Assembly (NCBI RefSeq): GCF_016724845.1
Contig: NZ_CP068082.1
Span: 2,790,001 to 2,854,000, forward strand
Direction of reading: 5' to 3'
Origin: Sphingobacterium spiritivorum
GTDB taxonomy: Bacteria; Bacteroidota; Bacteroidia; Sphingobacteriales; Sphingobacteriaceae
Length of the DNA stretch: 64,000 bases
The stretch's first letter is position 1. Each line of letters begins with the position of its first letter. Shown piece after piece: positions 17,001 through 25,147 of this stretch. The translations under genes and the position numbers were made by a program. The notes beneath the pieces are model-generated. The model worked only from the letters and a program-made list of their open reading frames with translations. It ran no database searches and was not told where the DNA came from.

Positions 17001-17282
17001 GGATACAATTATCTGGGATCAGACCGGTTTGTGGAAGATGCTTCCTATGTCCGTCTGAAAACAGTGTCGCTTCGTTATTCGCTTCCCAAAACGTTGGTCA
17101 AACGATACGGTCTGAGCAGATTTGATGTCTTTGCTACAGTACAGGATCTGTTTACCTGGACCAAATATTCAGGACAGGATCCGGAGGTTTCGTTGTCCAG
17201 TAACATCTATATGTTGAGTCAGGACAATGCGAGTACACCACGTCCGCGCAGATTTGCGATGGGTATATTATTAAACTTTTAA
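14040..17282 (+). CDS. SusC/RagA-family TonB-dependent transporter (first of PUL)
   Basis: 1080 residues: signal peptide to about residue 21, a carboxypeptidase-regulatory-like beta-sandwich (GNVKDQFGKAVLGATVFVENQ to about residue 100), a plug domain (LQGRLANVDII...IRIRGTSSLNGNSEPLIVVDGVPY; NDIESIEVLKDAAATAIWGSKGANGVLLFKT) and a 22-strand barrel ending in the C-terminal phenylalanine typical of outer-membrane proteins (LLNF). The segment before the plug reads LDEVIISKEKP and lacks the VVVxGYG motif usual in SusC. The partner SusD gene follows after 12 bases. It should import rhamnogalacturonan oligosaccharides across the outer membrane with TonB energy. It lies 54 bases after the FAS1 gene, probably in one operon driven by the promoter at 11566-11611. 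Confidence 0.93.
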   Translation: MKIKYLLFLCLISCYLHSSAQKSLVLTGNVKDQFGKAVLGATVFVENQEKRNLKGSSSDANGFYRLEIPDQDNLTIVFSSIGYKTQRVAYRKQKILNMSLTDDENSLDEVIISKEKPADKNAMGISYRNQVSATERFDMKELEMMPFASIESGLQGRLANVDIIASADPGAKSSIRIRGTSSLNGNSEPLIVVDGVPYPTQISDDFNFSTANDEDFGALVNISPNDIESIEVLKDAAATAIWGSKGANGVLLFKTKKGRSGKTQFAFSSKIDVKKEASTIPMLNGSQYVSLIQDGVWNTVNDLGYQNSTAYLNLLFNTNEIKFDPSWVYFDEYNQNTDWVKEVSQVGHFEDNSLSVSGGGDKATYRVSLGYLNDIGTTKGTKFNRYNSLVSVNYKFSNKLNVNADMSYSLSDRNSFWTESKLATPRGMAMTKMPNMSPWVIGENGLPTDQYFTPRQNFQGSYITDKSYNPVAMVNESVNNTKGEQARVVFRLTYDILNGLQYTGTVGFDTRSTKNKKFLPQSVTGVIWTDPYFNRGSDMISDDLYLNTENKFIYNRTFAKDHQVILSGLLQTNEARRFSYASETSGNASSSLSDPTAGASVLSMGSGNTLTRSLGVISNGHYTYKGKYIISGGYRWESNSSLGKNQRWAGFPSIGVAWQAGDEKFIQDLNVFQTAKFRVSWGQSGNAPSGAWPYLGVFKPITPGYMDMTAISPSSIQLENLKWETITSTDIGVDFSLFKNKLNITAEWYHRRTTDLLQKDVELPSSTGFSQISYFNSGELTNKGWEIMFNYDAIRKEGFQLSFNINFSKNRNEVVELPENMQFENYEFGNGKYAHKIIEGNPIGSFYGYRYLGVYQNQDETFARDLSGNIMYNLNGEPVVIQNGPRKVYAGDAKYQDIDGNGVINQYDIVYLGNAMPLFTSGAGFNVGYKNFLLTTFFHGRFGQKVVNSTRMDTENMRGTGNQSTAVLRRWRHEGDNTDIPRALYGEGYNYLGSDRFVEDASYVRLKTVSLRYSLPKTLVKRYGLSRFDVFATVQDLFTWTKYSGQDPEVSLSSNIYMLSQDNASTPRPRRFAMGILLNF

Positions 17283-17294
17283 TGTAGATATCAT

Positions 17295-18761
17295 ATGAAA
17301 AGGATCATTTTTATTCTTTTTGCCTTTATAATAACATTCAGCAGTTCGTGCAATAAATGGTTAGATGTAAAGCCCGAAAACGAGCAGATCAGCGACTCCT
17401 ACTGGTCTAATAAGGAAGAAGTAGAGGCCGTACTGGGAGCTGCATATGTAAAGATGCAGCAGTCTGTACAATTGATGCTGGTCTGGGGAGAAGCCCGTGG
17501 AAACGGCTTGTCATTAGGCGGTTTTATTAATAACGATCTGCAGCGTTTCAAATCATTCGACGTTATCCCTTCCAATTCGTTTGTGAAATGGTCTAACTTC
17601 TATAGTATTATCAATTACGCCAATATGGTTATCCGCTATGCACCGGAAGTAGTGGCAAAAGATCCTTCGTTTAATGAAGCAACTATGCGGTCTTACCTGT
17701 CAGAAGCTTATTATCTCAGAGCATTAGCCTATTTCTACATCGTACGTAATTTTAAGGATGCTCCACTGATCCTGGAACCTTATATGGATGATCAGACTTC
17801 TTTTGAAATCGCAACCTCGACCTCCGCTCAGATCTTTACACAGATTATTTCCGATCTGCAACAATCCATCGGTAGCAGCAAAGAATTTTGGCCTACAGTA
17901 TGGGAATCCAAAGGACGGGTAACCAAATGGGCAGTGTATGCCACATTAGCCGATGTATACCTATGGACAGAACAGTATGATCTGGCTATCGAAGCCTGCG
18001 ATAAAGTATTAAACTCCGGACGTGTAGGACTGATACAGGGAAAAGTAAATACCAAAAATAATTGGTTTACCATCTTCAGTCCGGGCAATTCGAATGAAGG
18101 AATTTTTGAAATACAGTTTGACTTTACAAAAAATCAGACTAATAGCCTTGTTAGTTGGTTTGGATCTTCTTACAACTGGATTATCTCCCCGCTGATGGTT
18201 GCCAGATTTCAGCAGAATCCGGATGATATACGTGGTCTTGGAGCATCTTATTCAGGTGTTGATTTCAAGGTCTGGAAATATCTGGGTTCTGAAGGCGGAA
18301 CTACTATTCCACGTCAGAATAGTGACCAGAACTGGATACTCTACCGTATGGCTGATATCTACCTGATGAAAGCAGAAGCATATGTTATGAAAGGAGCCAG
18401 TCATTACCAGGAAGCGCTGGATCTGGTTTCAGCTGTGCGCGCACGTGCCGGAATCACACAGCCCCTCTCTATTGCATCTAATCAGTTGGAGATGCTGAAC
18501 ATCGTATTAAATGAAAAAGCTCTTGAATTTATAGGCGAGGGAAAAAGATGGTACGACCTGCTTCGTGTCGGTAAAAGAAACAATTACGAATATAAAGATT
18601 ACCTCATCGAACAGGTGCTGTTGGGTACTGCGGGAGGTTCATCTCCGATAATACGGTCCAAATTATTAAATAACAATTCGCACTACCTGCCGATTCATAT
18701 TGACGAGTTGAAATCAAATCGCCTATTGGTGCAGAATCCCTATTACGATAGCTTAAACTAA
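17295..18761 (+). CDS. SusD/RagB-family lipoprotein (first of PUL)
   Basis: 488 residues with a lipoprotein signal (SSSC, Cys19). SusD signatures are visible: KWLDVKPENEQISDSYWSNKEEVEAVLGAAY at the N-terminus (read in pieces), SEAYYLRALAYFYIVRNF near residue 140 (the TPR-like helix pair), and the C-terminal WILYRMADIYLMKAEAYVM with ALEFIGEGKRWYDLLRVG. SusD proteins sit on top of SusC as a glycan-binding lid. It pairs with the SusC gene immediately upstream. An 7-base gap leads to the second FAS1 lipoprotein, so FAS1 and SusD are very likely co-translated. Confidence 0.93.
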   Translation: MKRIIFILFAFIITFSSSCNKWLDVKPENEQISDSYWSNKEEVEAVLGAAYVKMQQSVQLMLVWGEARGNGLSLGGFINNDLQRFKSFDVIPSNSFVKWSNFYSIINYANMVIRYAPEVVAKDPSFNEATMRSYLSEAYYLRALAYFYIVRNFKDAPLILEPYMDDQTSFEIATSTSAQIFTQIISDLQQSIGSSKEFWPTVWESKGRVTKWAVYATLADVYLWTEQYDLAIEACDKVLNSGRVGLIQGKVNTKNNWFTIFSPGNSNEGIFEIQFDFTKNQTNSLVSWFGSSYNWIISPLMVARFQQNPDDIRGLGASYSGVDFKVWKYLGSEGGTTIPRQNSDQNWILYRMADIYLMKAEAYVMKGASHYQEALDLVSAVRARAGITQPLSIASNQLEMLNIVLNEKALEFIGEGKRWYDLLRVGKRNNYEYKDYLIEQVLLGTAGGSSPIIRSKLLNNNSHYLPIHIDELKSNRLLVQNPYYDSLN

Positions 18762-18768
18762 CCAACTT

Positions 18769-20385
18769 ATGAAACGAATTTACAACTTACACCGAACGAT
18801 ACAGGCGTTATTGCTGTTGTTTCCGCTGTTGCTGGTCAATAGCTGTAAAGATAGCTTCGAAGATAAAACTTTCACGGCTTATGATGAATTTCCGATTTCA
18901 GTATACCTCAATCAGCATCCGGATCAATTCTCCCGTTGGGTAGAAGTATTGAAGCAGGCGGATCTGTATAATACTCTTAATCTGAATGCAAATTATACCC
19001 ACTTTGTGCCGGTTAATGAAGGCGTTGACCGCTATTTAAAGGCCAAAGGATATACAAGTGTGCAGGATATGTCCAAAGAAGATGCCGCTTATCTGGTCCG
19101 CTATCATCTGATCGCAGGAACAGTTATTGATCTGGGGCAGTTTCAAAGCGGAGCCATTGACGAACTTAACGAAACAGATGACAACCTGAGTATAGAGTTT
19201 AGAGGAGGAGGACTTGAGGCCGTATATCTCAACGGACTTTCCCGATTCAAAAAATTTGATGTTAAAGCTACCAACGGAATTATTCACATTATCGAAGATG
19301 TACTGGTTCCGTTGACCGAAACGATTACCGATCGTCTTCAACAGGAGAAATTCAGCATTTTCTATGAAGCTGTGAAAATGGCCGGTTATGAAGAACGTCT
19401 GAAAACGGTGTATACACCTTCTACAGATGAACAGGGTAACCCTATAGAAATACGGTATCGGTATACCGCATTTGCAGTAGCCAATCAGACTTTTGCTGCC
19501 GATAATATCAGCAGTATCACAGACCTGGTCACGAAATTATCTGCTAATAATGGTCTGCCTTATACAGATGTCAAGAATCCTCTGAATCAGTATGTCGCTT
19601 ATCATCTTCTGGGACAGTTGAGAGATTATGCCAGTCTGGGGCAGTTCCCTTCAGGACAGCGTAAGATGAATATCAATACTCTGGCAGATAAGCAGCTGAT
19701 CAAAATGTCGGAAGGACAGGGAGAATTATTATTAAACAGTAATGCGGCCAATACCACAGGAATCAAATTTGTAGAATTCAATGTCCTTTGTAAAAATGGG
19801 GTTTTGCATGAAGTGAATAACTGGATGCCGGTATTTACACCGGAGCGGGTATCCGTGATCTGGGAGTTGTCCGATTATCCGGATGTAGAAGCTAATGTGA
19901 CGCAGTTTAAGAAAGCAAACCTGAGTGCACAGTATAACAAAACATTTGTTACCGGAGATCTCAAAAGTATTATCTGGAGTGCTCGCCCGGAGACGCGCAG
20001 CAATGTGCTGATATACCGTAACAGCCGGCCGGCAGACGGTATCTATTACAGCGATGTGCTGAATCACGATCATCTTCGGGTTACGTTGGGTGAGTCAGGC
20101 TGGATAGAAATGAATAGTCCGGTAATCGTCAAGGGGAAATATAAAGTGACCTTCTTCTGGCCGAGTCCTATTCAGGCAACGTCTACAGGTATCTGTTCAT
20201 TTATTCTGGATGGCGTATTGATGCGGGATAAACATACCATCAGCAACACCCGGACAGACAGACAACTGGAACAGGCGCTTGGCAATGTCACTTTTGAAGA
20301 GACAACATCTCACAAACTGCGTATACTTTCTTTAGATGGAAAGCTGATTACGCTGGATTATATACGATTTGATCCTATAGACTAA
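18769..20385 (+). CDS. FAS1-domain lipoprotein with C-terminal beta domain
   Basis: 538 residues; lipoprotein signal with Cys26 (VNSC). Two FAS1 units are traceable: residues about 40-185 (YTHFVPVNEGVDRYL, YLVRYHLIAGT, NGIIHIIEDVLVPL) and about 195-350 (FYEAVKMAGYEERLK, YVAYHLLGQ, NGVLHEVNNWMPV). The C-terminal 160 residues (YPDVEANVTQFKK onwards, including VLIYRNSRPADGIYYSDVLNHDHLRV, shown in part, and GKYKVTFFWPSP) look like a beta-sandwich that may be a carbohydrate-binding module. It is located between SusD-1 and a second FAS1 protein with almost no intergenic space. A surface glycan-binding role is inferred from lipidation and context; I know no characterised homologue. Confidence 0.85.
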   Translation: MKRIYNLHRTIQALLLLFPLLLVNSCKDSFEDKTFTAYDEFPISVYLNQHPDQFSRWVEVLKQADLYNTLNLNANYTHFVPVNEGVDRYLKAKGYTSVQDMSKEDAAYLVRYHLIAGTVIDLGQFQSGAIDELNETDDNLSIEFRGGGLEAVYLNGLSRFKKFDVKATNGIIHIIEDVLVPLTETITDRLQQEKFSIFYEAVKMAGYEERLKTVYTPSTDEQGNPIEIRYRYTAFAVANQTFAADNISSITDLVTKLSANNGLPYTDVKNPLNQYVAYHLLGQLRDYASLGQFPSGQRKMNINTLADKQLIKMSEGQGELLLNSNAANTTGIKFVEFNVLCKNGVLHEVNNWMPVFTPERVSVIWELSDYPDVEANVTQFKKANLSAQYNKTFVTGDLKSIIWSARPETRSNVLIYRNSRPADGIYYSDVLNHDHLRVTLGESGWIEMNSPVIVKGKYKVTFFWPSPIQATSTGICSFILDGVLMRDKHTISNTRTDRQLEQALGNVTFEETTSHKLRILSLDGKLITLDYIRFDPID

Positions 20386-20396
20386 ATACTACGATT

Positions 20397-21977
20397 ATGA
20401 AAAGATTAATTTTTGCTCTATTGGCAGCAGTGATCTGCTTTTCGAGCTGTAAAAAAGCCTGGGAGAGCCACTATGGAACGACAGATGGTACCACTACCGT
20501 ATCTCCATTAAATCTGTTGGACTATCTGAAATCAAAACCAGAGTATAGCAAATTTGTCGCAAAACTAGAGGAAACAGGACTGGCACAAGAGCTGCAAAGA
20601 GACCAGTATCTCACTGTGTGGGCTGTCAGTAACGAACAGATGGATCGTCTTGCACAATTAAATCTGGATGAAAAATATGTGATGGGCTATCATATCAACA
20701 ATCTTACATATGATGTCTCTAAACTCAAAAAAGGATTACGCCTGAAGACATTGAATGGAAAGTATCTGTCCATTAATGAGGATGCTTCTGGTAAATATCA
20801 GATAGGAGATGCGGCGATCGTAAATGGTAATCAATTATGCAAAAACGGAGTCGTCCACGAGATTAATGAACTCATGAAACCGGATGTAAGTATCTATGAA
20901 TACCTGGAAGGGCTGGGATCAGATTATTCCATTATCCGGGATACCATTCTGCGACTCAATGATACTATTTTTGATCTGGCAAACAGTGTCCCTATTGGTG
21001 TGGATCCTACCGGAAACACCGTTTACGATTCAGCTTATGTGATTAAGAACCCGATTTTCGAAAAGGCGAATATCCGTTCAGAATTTGTGCAGGTCAGTAT
21101 GTTTTTACCAAGCAATCAGGTACTGAACAATTGTTTTAATGATTTGAGAAGCCTTTATGCTCAATTTGGAAAAACATTTGAACAGGATGATTATCTCAAA
21201 GCCATGTCCTGGATCAAGGAAGCCATCTTCTATAATACACTGGTCGATAATTACGGCAGTGAAGAAAATATCTATTCGGCTTTCAACAAACTTTGGAAAA
21301 CAAGTGTGCAGCAGGTAAATCCGGCTTATAAACGGATGAGTAACGGCAGAATATTTGAAATCTCAAAGTTGAAAGTACCGAATAACGTACATATCGATAT
21401 GATCAAGCAGTTTTTTCACTATTGGGAATACGTACCGGATAATGAAAAAGGAAACCTGTTTACCGTACTGAATGCAACAAGTGTCGTACCGACAGATCGC
21501 GATAATGCAAGTTTCCCAACGCTGGGGCTGGAATACAAATACCGCACACTGGTACTCAGAGGCGCAAAAATCGCAGGAGCTCCGCTCTCTATAGACTTTA
21601 CACCAGTACTGACTGTTCGCAACAGCGACGGGTCTACAGGTTATAAAGTGGTAGAAGTACCTCCCGGAGAATATAATCTGTATATGGGATTCCGGTCATC
21701 TACCCATCCTTTTGTAAACATCTATATCGATGGCAAACTGATCAAAAGCGCACTCAATGTAGAACCGTCCACACCATGGAACTATGACCGTTCAACAAAT
21801 ACAGTTGGCAGCACCAAATATAACGGTTGGGGAGGATTGGTTGGTCCGGTCATTATAGATGGTAATCAGGTGAGACGATTTAAAATAAAAGTAGAATTTG
21901 CCGGATTAGGTAAAGGAACGGTTGAACAAATAGAATTATATCATTGGGCGTTGATTCCCACACAAAACAATTATTAA
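20397..21977 (+). CDS. FAS1-domain lipoprotein, third of cassette
   Basis: 526 residues with lipoprotein Cys18 (FSSC). One clear FAS1 unit occupies about residues 35-160 (QYLTVWAVSNEQMDRL, VMGYHINNLTYD, KNGVVHEINELMKP); a more diverged second one follows (VSMFLPSNQVLNNCF; FEISKLKVPNNV). The C-terminal 150 residues include PPGEYNLYMGFRSSTHPFVNIYIDGKLI and end in VEQIELYHWALIP, again a beta-sandwich of carbohydrate-binding-module appearance similar in placement to that of the preceding protein. The two neighbouring FAS1 lipoproteins therefore share domain order and probably arose by duplication followed by strong divergence. It precedes the second SusC gene by 51 bases. Confidence 0.83.
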   Translation: MKRLIFALLAAVICFSSCKKAWESHYGTTDGTTTVSPLNLLDYLKSKPEYSKFVAKLEETGLAQELQRDQYLTVWAVSNEQMDRLAQLNLDEKYVMGYHINNLTYDVSKLKKGLRLKTLNGKYLSINEDASGKYQIGDAAIVNGNQLCKNGVVHEINELMKPDVSIYEYLEGLGSDYSIIRDTILRLNDTIFDLANSVPIGVDPTGNTVYDSAYVIKNPIFEKANIRSEFVQVSMFLPSNQVLNNCFNDLRSLYAQFGKTFEQDDYLKAMSWIKEAIFYNTLVDNYGSEENIYSAFNKLWKTSVQQVNPAYKRMSNGRIFEISKLKVPNNVHIDMIKQFFHYWEYVPDNEKGNLFTVLNATSVVPTDRDNASFPTLGLEYKYRTLVLRGAKIAGAPLSIDFTPVLTVRNSDGSTGYKVVEVPPGEYNLYMGFRSSTHPFVNIYIDGKLIKSALNVEPSTPWNYDRSTNTVGSTKYNGWGGLVGPVIIDGNQVRRFKIKVEFAGLGKGTVEQIELYHWALIPTQNNY

Positions 21978-22028
21978 AAAGAGTAAAGCAGTTTTATAAT
22001 GTTTTTAAAGAATGCTTATTGAACAGTT

Positions 22029-25000
22029 ATGATAAAAAGGGTGAATATATTATATAAAATTTTGCTTGTAAGCTCGGTTATAGGTTTGTGCAGCGTGGAG
22101 CAGGCCTTTGCACAGCGGATAATAAAAGGGAAGGTACTGAGCTCCTATAATAATGCTGCAGTAGCAAATGCAATTGTTTCCATAAAAAACAGTGCCGCAT
22201 CAGCGCAGACCAATAAAAACGGAGATTTTTCATTGAAGGTCGACGACGTCGGTACTTCCGCCCTTATTACTGTATGGAGTCCCGGATTTCACGAACTGCA
22301 GGTCAGTACACTCAAACGGGATTCTCTGGTTGTGACGTTGGTTCCCGATACACGATTCAGATTTGACGAAGTCAAAGAAGGTATTTTTGCAAATAAAGGG
22401 ACCTCAGTTTTATACAATCAGGATTTCAAGGAAGGAGTCTATAACATTGAAGATGTGCTGGCCGGCGAATTTTCAGGACTGAATGTGATCAATAAAAGCG
22501 GAATGCCAACCGAGGGAAGCGTGCTCAACTTTCGTGGAATAAGAACTTTAACTGCAGATAATTCGCCTCTCATTATTCTCAATGGAATGCCATACTTTCC
22601 GGACAATGAGACCTCAACTATTATCGGCGGATATTCCAGAAGTGTATTTAATGCCATCAATCCGCAGGATGTCAAGAGTATCAGATTGCTGAAAGGTCCT
22701 GAAGCTGCTGTATACGGATCATTAGCCTCCAATGGCGTACTCATCATCGAGACCTCTTCTGCAGATGATCTGGAAACAGTAATTGAATTCAAAGGAAACT
22801 ATGGCATAGGATACAATAACAAACGTATCCCGGTATTGCAGGGAAGCGATTTCAAAAACTTTATCGGAGATGTGGGAATGTCCCAGTTTGCGGATATGAA
22901 CGATATGATCAGCTATTTTCCGTTTTTAAGAGATGATCCGAATTACTATTACAATTTTCTGTACAATAATCATACAGACTGGCAAAATGAGATCTATACA
23001 CCGGCATTCGTTACAGATAATCACCTTCGTATCAAAGGAGGAGATGCCATTGCCAAATATGACCTCTCTCTGGGTGTGATGGATCAGAACGGAACATTGG
23101 AAAATAGTAAATCTACACGCTACAGTACCCGTCTTAATTCAACCCTTACATTAGGAAAGAAATTTGACCTCTCAGCCAGTGTAGCATTGACATATGCGAC
23201 AAATAAACTGCATGAGCAGGGAATGCTTCAGGCAACCAACCCTATGCTAGCTTCCTTGTATCAGGCGCCGATACTCAGTCCTTACCGCAAAGATGATCAG
23301 AATAACATATTGCCGGATTACGATATCGTGAGACAATTCAATGTGTCTAATCCACTGGCCTTACTCAATACAACTACCATCAATTCGGATATATATGATG
23401 TCTTTGTCAATGCAGGTGTTAAGTACAAAGCTACCCGGGATATAAATGTGTACGGTACATTCGGACTATTCTCCAGTTATAACAGACAATCTACCTTTAT
23501 TCCCGGACTGTCCAGCCGTACTATTCTGCCTCTGGAAAATGGCATAGCACTCAACTCAGCGCGCTCCGGATCAGGTAAAAACTCCAATATCTATTACAAG
23601 ATAAATGCAGATTACACAAAGCAGCTGGATGAATCCAATATTCAGGCAGGTGCAGGATTTCAGGGAATGATCACCGATAGAGAATATGATGCCGGATTCG
23701 GACGCAATACCAGCTCGGATTTCTATCGTACCCTCAATTATGTAAATGCTGCAGGACGTGCTTTTGAAGGCTATAACGAATCCTGGAACTGGATGAGCTT
23801 TTATGGTTTTGTACAGTATGACTGGCGCAATTTAGTAAAAGCATCTACTTATCTCTCCTCCGATGGCGCATCCTCTACAGGAGTAGATGTGAGCCGTTTC
23901 GGATTCTATCCCGGAGTTGACCTGTCATTTGTGTTGTCAAATACAAGCGTATTCAAAGACATTAGCAGTCTGGACCTGCTGACATTGAATGCCGGATATT
24001 CCAAAACAGCAAATAGCAGGTATTCATCCAAACTCAGTCAGGCTTATTACAGCAGCCAGATTTATCGTCAGTTAGCAGGTATTGTAGTTGGCAATATTCC
24101 AAATACATCTTTAAACAGAGAAGATGTCAGAAACTGGGATGTCAGTCTGATCGCCAGTTTATGGAAAAAAAGATTGAACTTAAGTGCCTCTTACTATCAT
24201 ACAACAGCTAAAGATGTTGTACAGGCTGTGCCGGTCACACCGATTGCCGGTATCGAAAATATGTATGTCAACGGAGCTACACTGCTCAATACAGGGTTTG
24301 AGTTTGATGCCAACCTGACCCTTATAGAGAAAAAAGATTTCGGATTTACAATCGGAGGAAATCTGAGTACCTTGAAAAATGAAGTGAAAAGCCTGAATAG
24401 TATAGACCAGAAGATAACCACAGCTCCGTATGGCATGACACTGATCACACAGGTCGGAGGTTCACCATATGATTTTTACGGACATCAGTTCAATGGTGTA
24501 ATCAGTAATTCAGCAGAGGCTTCACGTCTTAATCTGACAGACTTCAAAAACCTCCCTTTCGAAGCCGGAGATGCTATCTTTGAAGATATCAATAAAGACG
24601 GAATCATCGATAAAGATGATCGTAAGAGTTTGGGGAATGCATTACCTAAATTTTATGGATCCGGATTTATAGATGTCAGATTCAAAAAACTGACATTACG
24701 CGGATATGTCACCTTCTCTAAAGGCAACAAGATGTACAATGCCGTTCGCCGGAGCTTGGAAGATATGAGTAGCTATAAGAATCAGTCTACCGCTATCCTC
24801 AACAGGTGGCAGGAAGAGGGACAGTTTACAGCAATTCCCAAAGCAACTTATGCTGATCCGATGGGTAACAGCCGTTTTTCAGATCGCTGGATTGAAGACG
24901 CTTCTTATCTGCGCCTGAGTAATGTAGTTCTGAAATACAATTTTGGAACTCAGAAATTCAAATTGCTCAATAATACCGAAATCTACATTTCCGGGGAAAA

Positions 25001-25136
25001 TATATACACCTGGACCAAATATCTGGGCCTCGATCCGGTGACCGCTTATAGCTATGATGTCAGTCTGTTAGGAGCCGATTATGGTAAAATTCCTTTACCA
25101 CGTACATTTAAATTAGGTGTTAACCTGAAACTCTAA
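22029..25136 (+). CDS. Divergent SusC/RagA-family TonB-dependent transporter (second of PUL)
   Basis: 1035 residues: signal peptide ending EQAFAQ, regulatory beta-sandwich (IIKGKVLSSYNNAAVANAIVSI), plug (EDVLAGEFSGLNVINKSG, FRGIRTLTADNSPLIILNGMPY, NPQDVKSIRLLKGPEAAVYGSLASNGVLII) and barrel. It departs from canonical SusC: the pre-plug region reads FRFDEVKEGIFANKG without VVVxGYG, and the usual PLIVVDGV is PLIILNGM. The C-terminus ends NLKL rather than in Phe. The barrel-end motif GENIYTWTKYLGLDP and RWIEDASYLRLSNVVLKYNF confirm the family. It pairs with the SusD gene 12 bases downstream. It is most similar in style to the other FAS1-associated SusC rather than to the canonical copy at 27.3 kb. 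Confidence 0.9.
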   Translation: MIKRVNILYKILLVSSVIGLCSVEQAFAQRIIKGKVLSSYNNAAVANAIVSIKNSAASAQTNKNGDFSLKVDDVGTSALITVWSPGFHELQVSTLKRDSLVVTLVPDTRFRFDEVKEGIFANKGTSVLYNQDFKEGVYNIEDVLAGEFSGLNVINKSGMPTEGSVLNFRGIRTLTADNSPLIILNGMPYFPDNETSTIIGGYSRSVFNAINPQDVKSIRLLKGPEAAVYGSLASNGVLIIETSSADDLETVIEFKGNYGIGYNNKRIPVLQGSDFKNFIGDVGMSQFADMNDMISYFPFLRDDPNYYYNFLYNNHTDWQNEIYTPAFVTDNHLRIKGGDAIAKYDLSLGVMDQNGTLENSKSTRYSTRLNSTLTLGKKFDLSASVALTYATNKLHEQGMLQATNPMLASLYQAPILSPYRKDDQNNILPDYDIVRQFNVSNPLALLNTTTINSDIYDVFVNAGVKYKATRDINVYGTFGLFSSYNRQSTFIPGLSSRTILPLENGIALNSARSGSGKNSNIYYKINADYTKQLDESNIQAGAGFQGMITDREYDAGFGRNTSSDFYRTLNYVNAAGRAFEGYNESWNWMSFYGFVQYDWRNLVKASTYLSSDGASSTGVDVSRFGFYPGVDLSFVLSNTSVFKDISSLDLLTLNAGYSKTANSRYSSKLSQAYYSSQIYRQLAGIVVGNIPNTSLNREDVRNWDVSLIASLWKKRLNLSASYYHTTAKDVVQAVPVTPIAGIENMYVNGATLLNTGFEFDANLTLIEKKDFGFTIGGNLSTLKNEVKSLNSIDQKITTAPYGMTLITQVGGSPYDFYGHQFNGVISNSAEASRLNLTDFKNLPFEAGDAIFEDINKDGIIDKDDRKSLGNALPKFYGSGFIDVRFKKLTLRGYVTFSKGNKMYNAVRRSLEDMSSYKNQSTAILNRWQEEGQFTAIPKATYADPMGNSRFSDRWIEDASYLRLSNVVLKYNFGTQKFKLLNNTEIYISGENIYTWTKYLGLDPVTAYSYDVSLLGADYGKIPLPRTFKLGVNLKL

Positions 25137-25147
25137 TCGTTGAAGAG

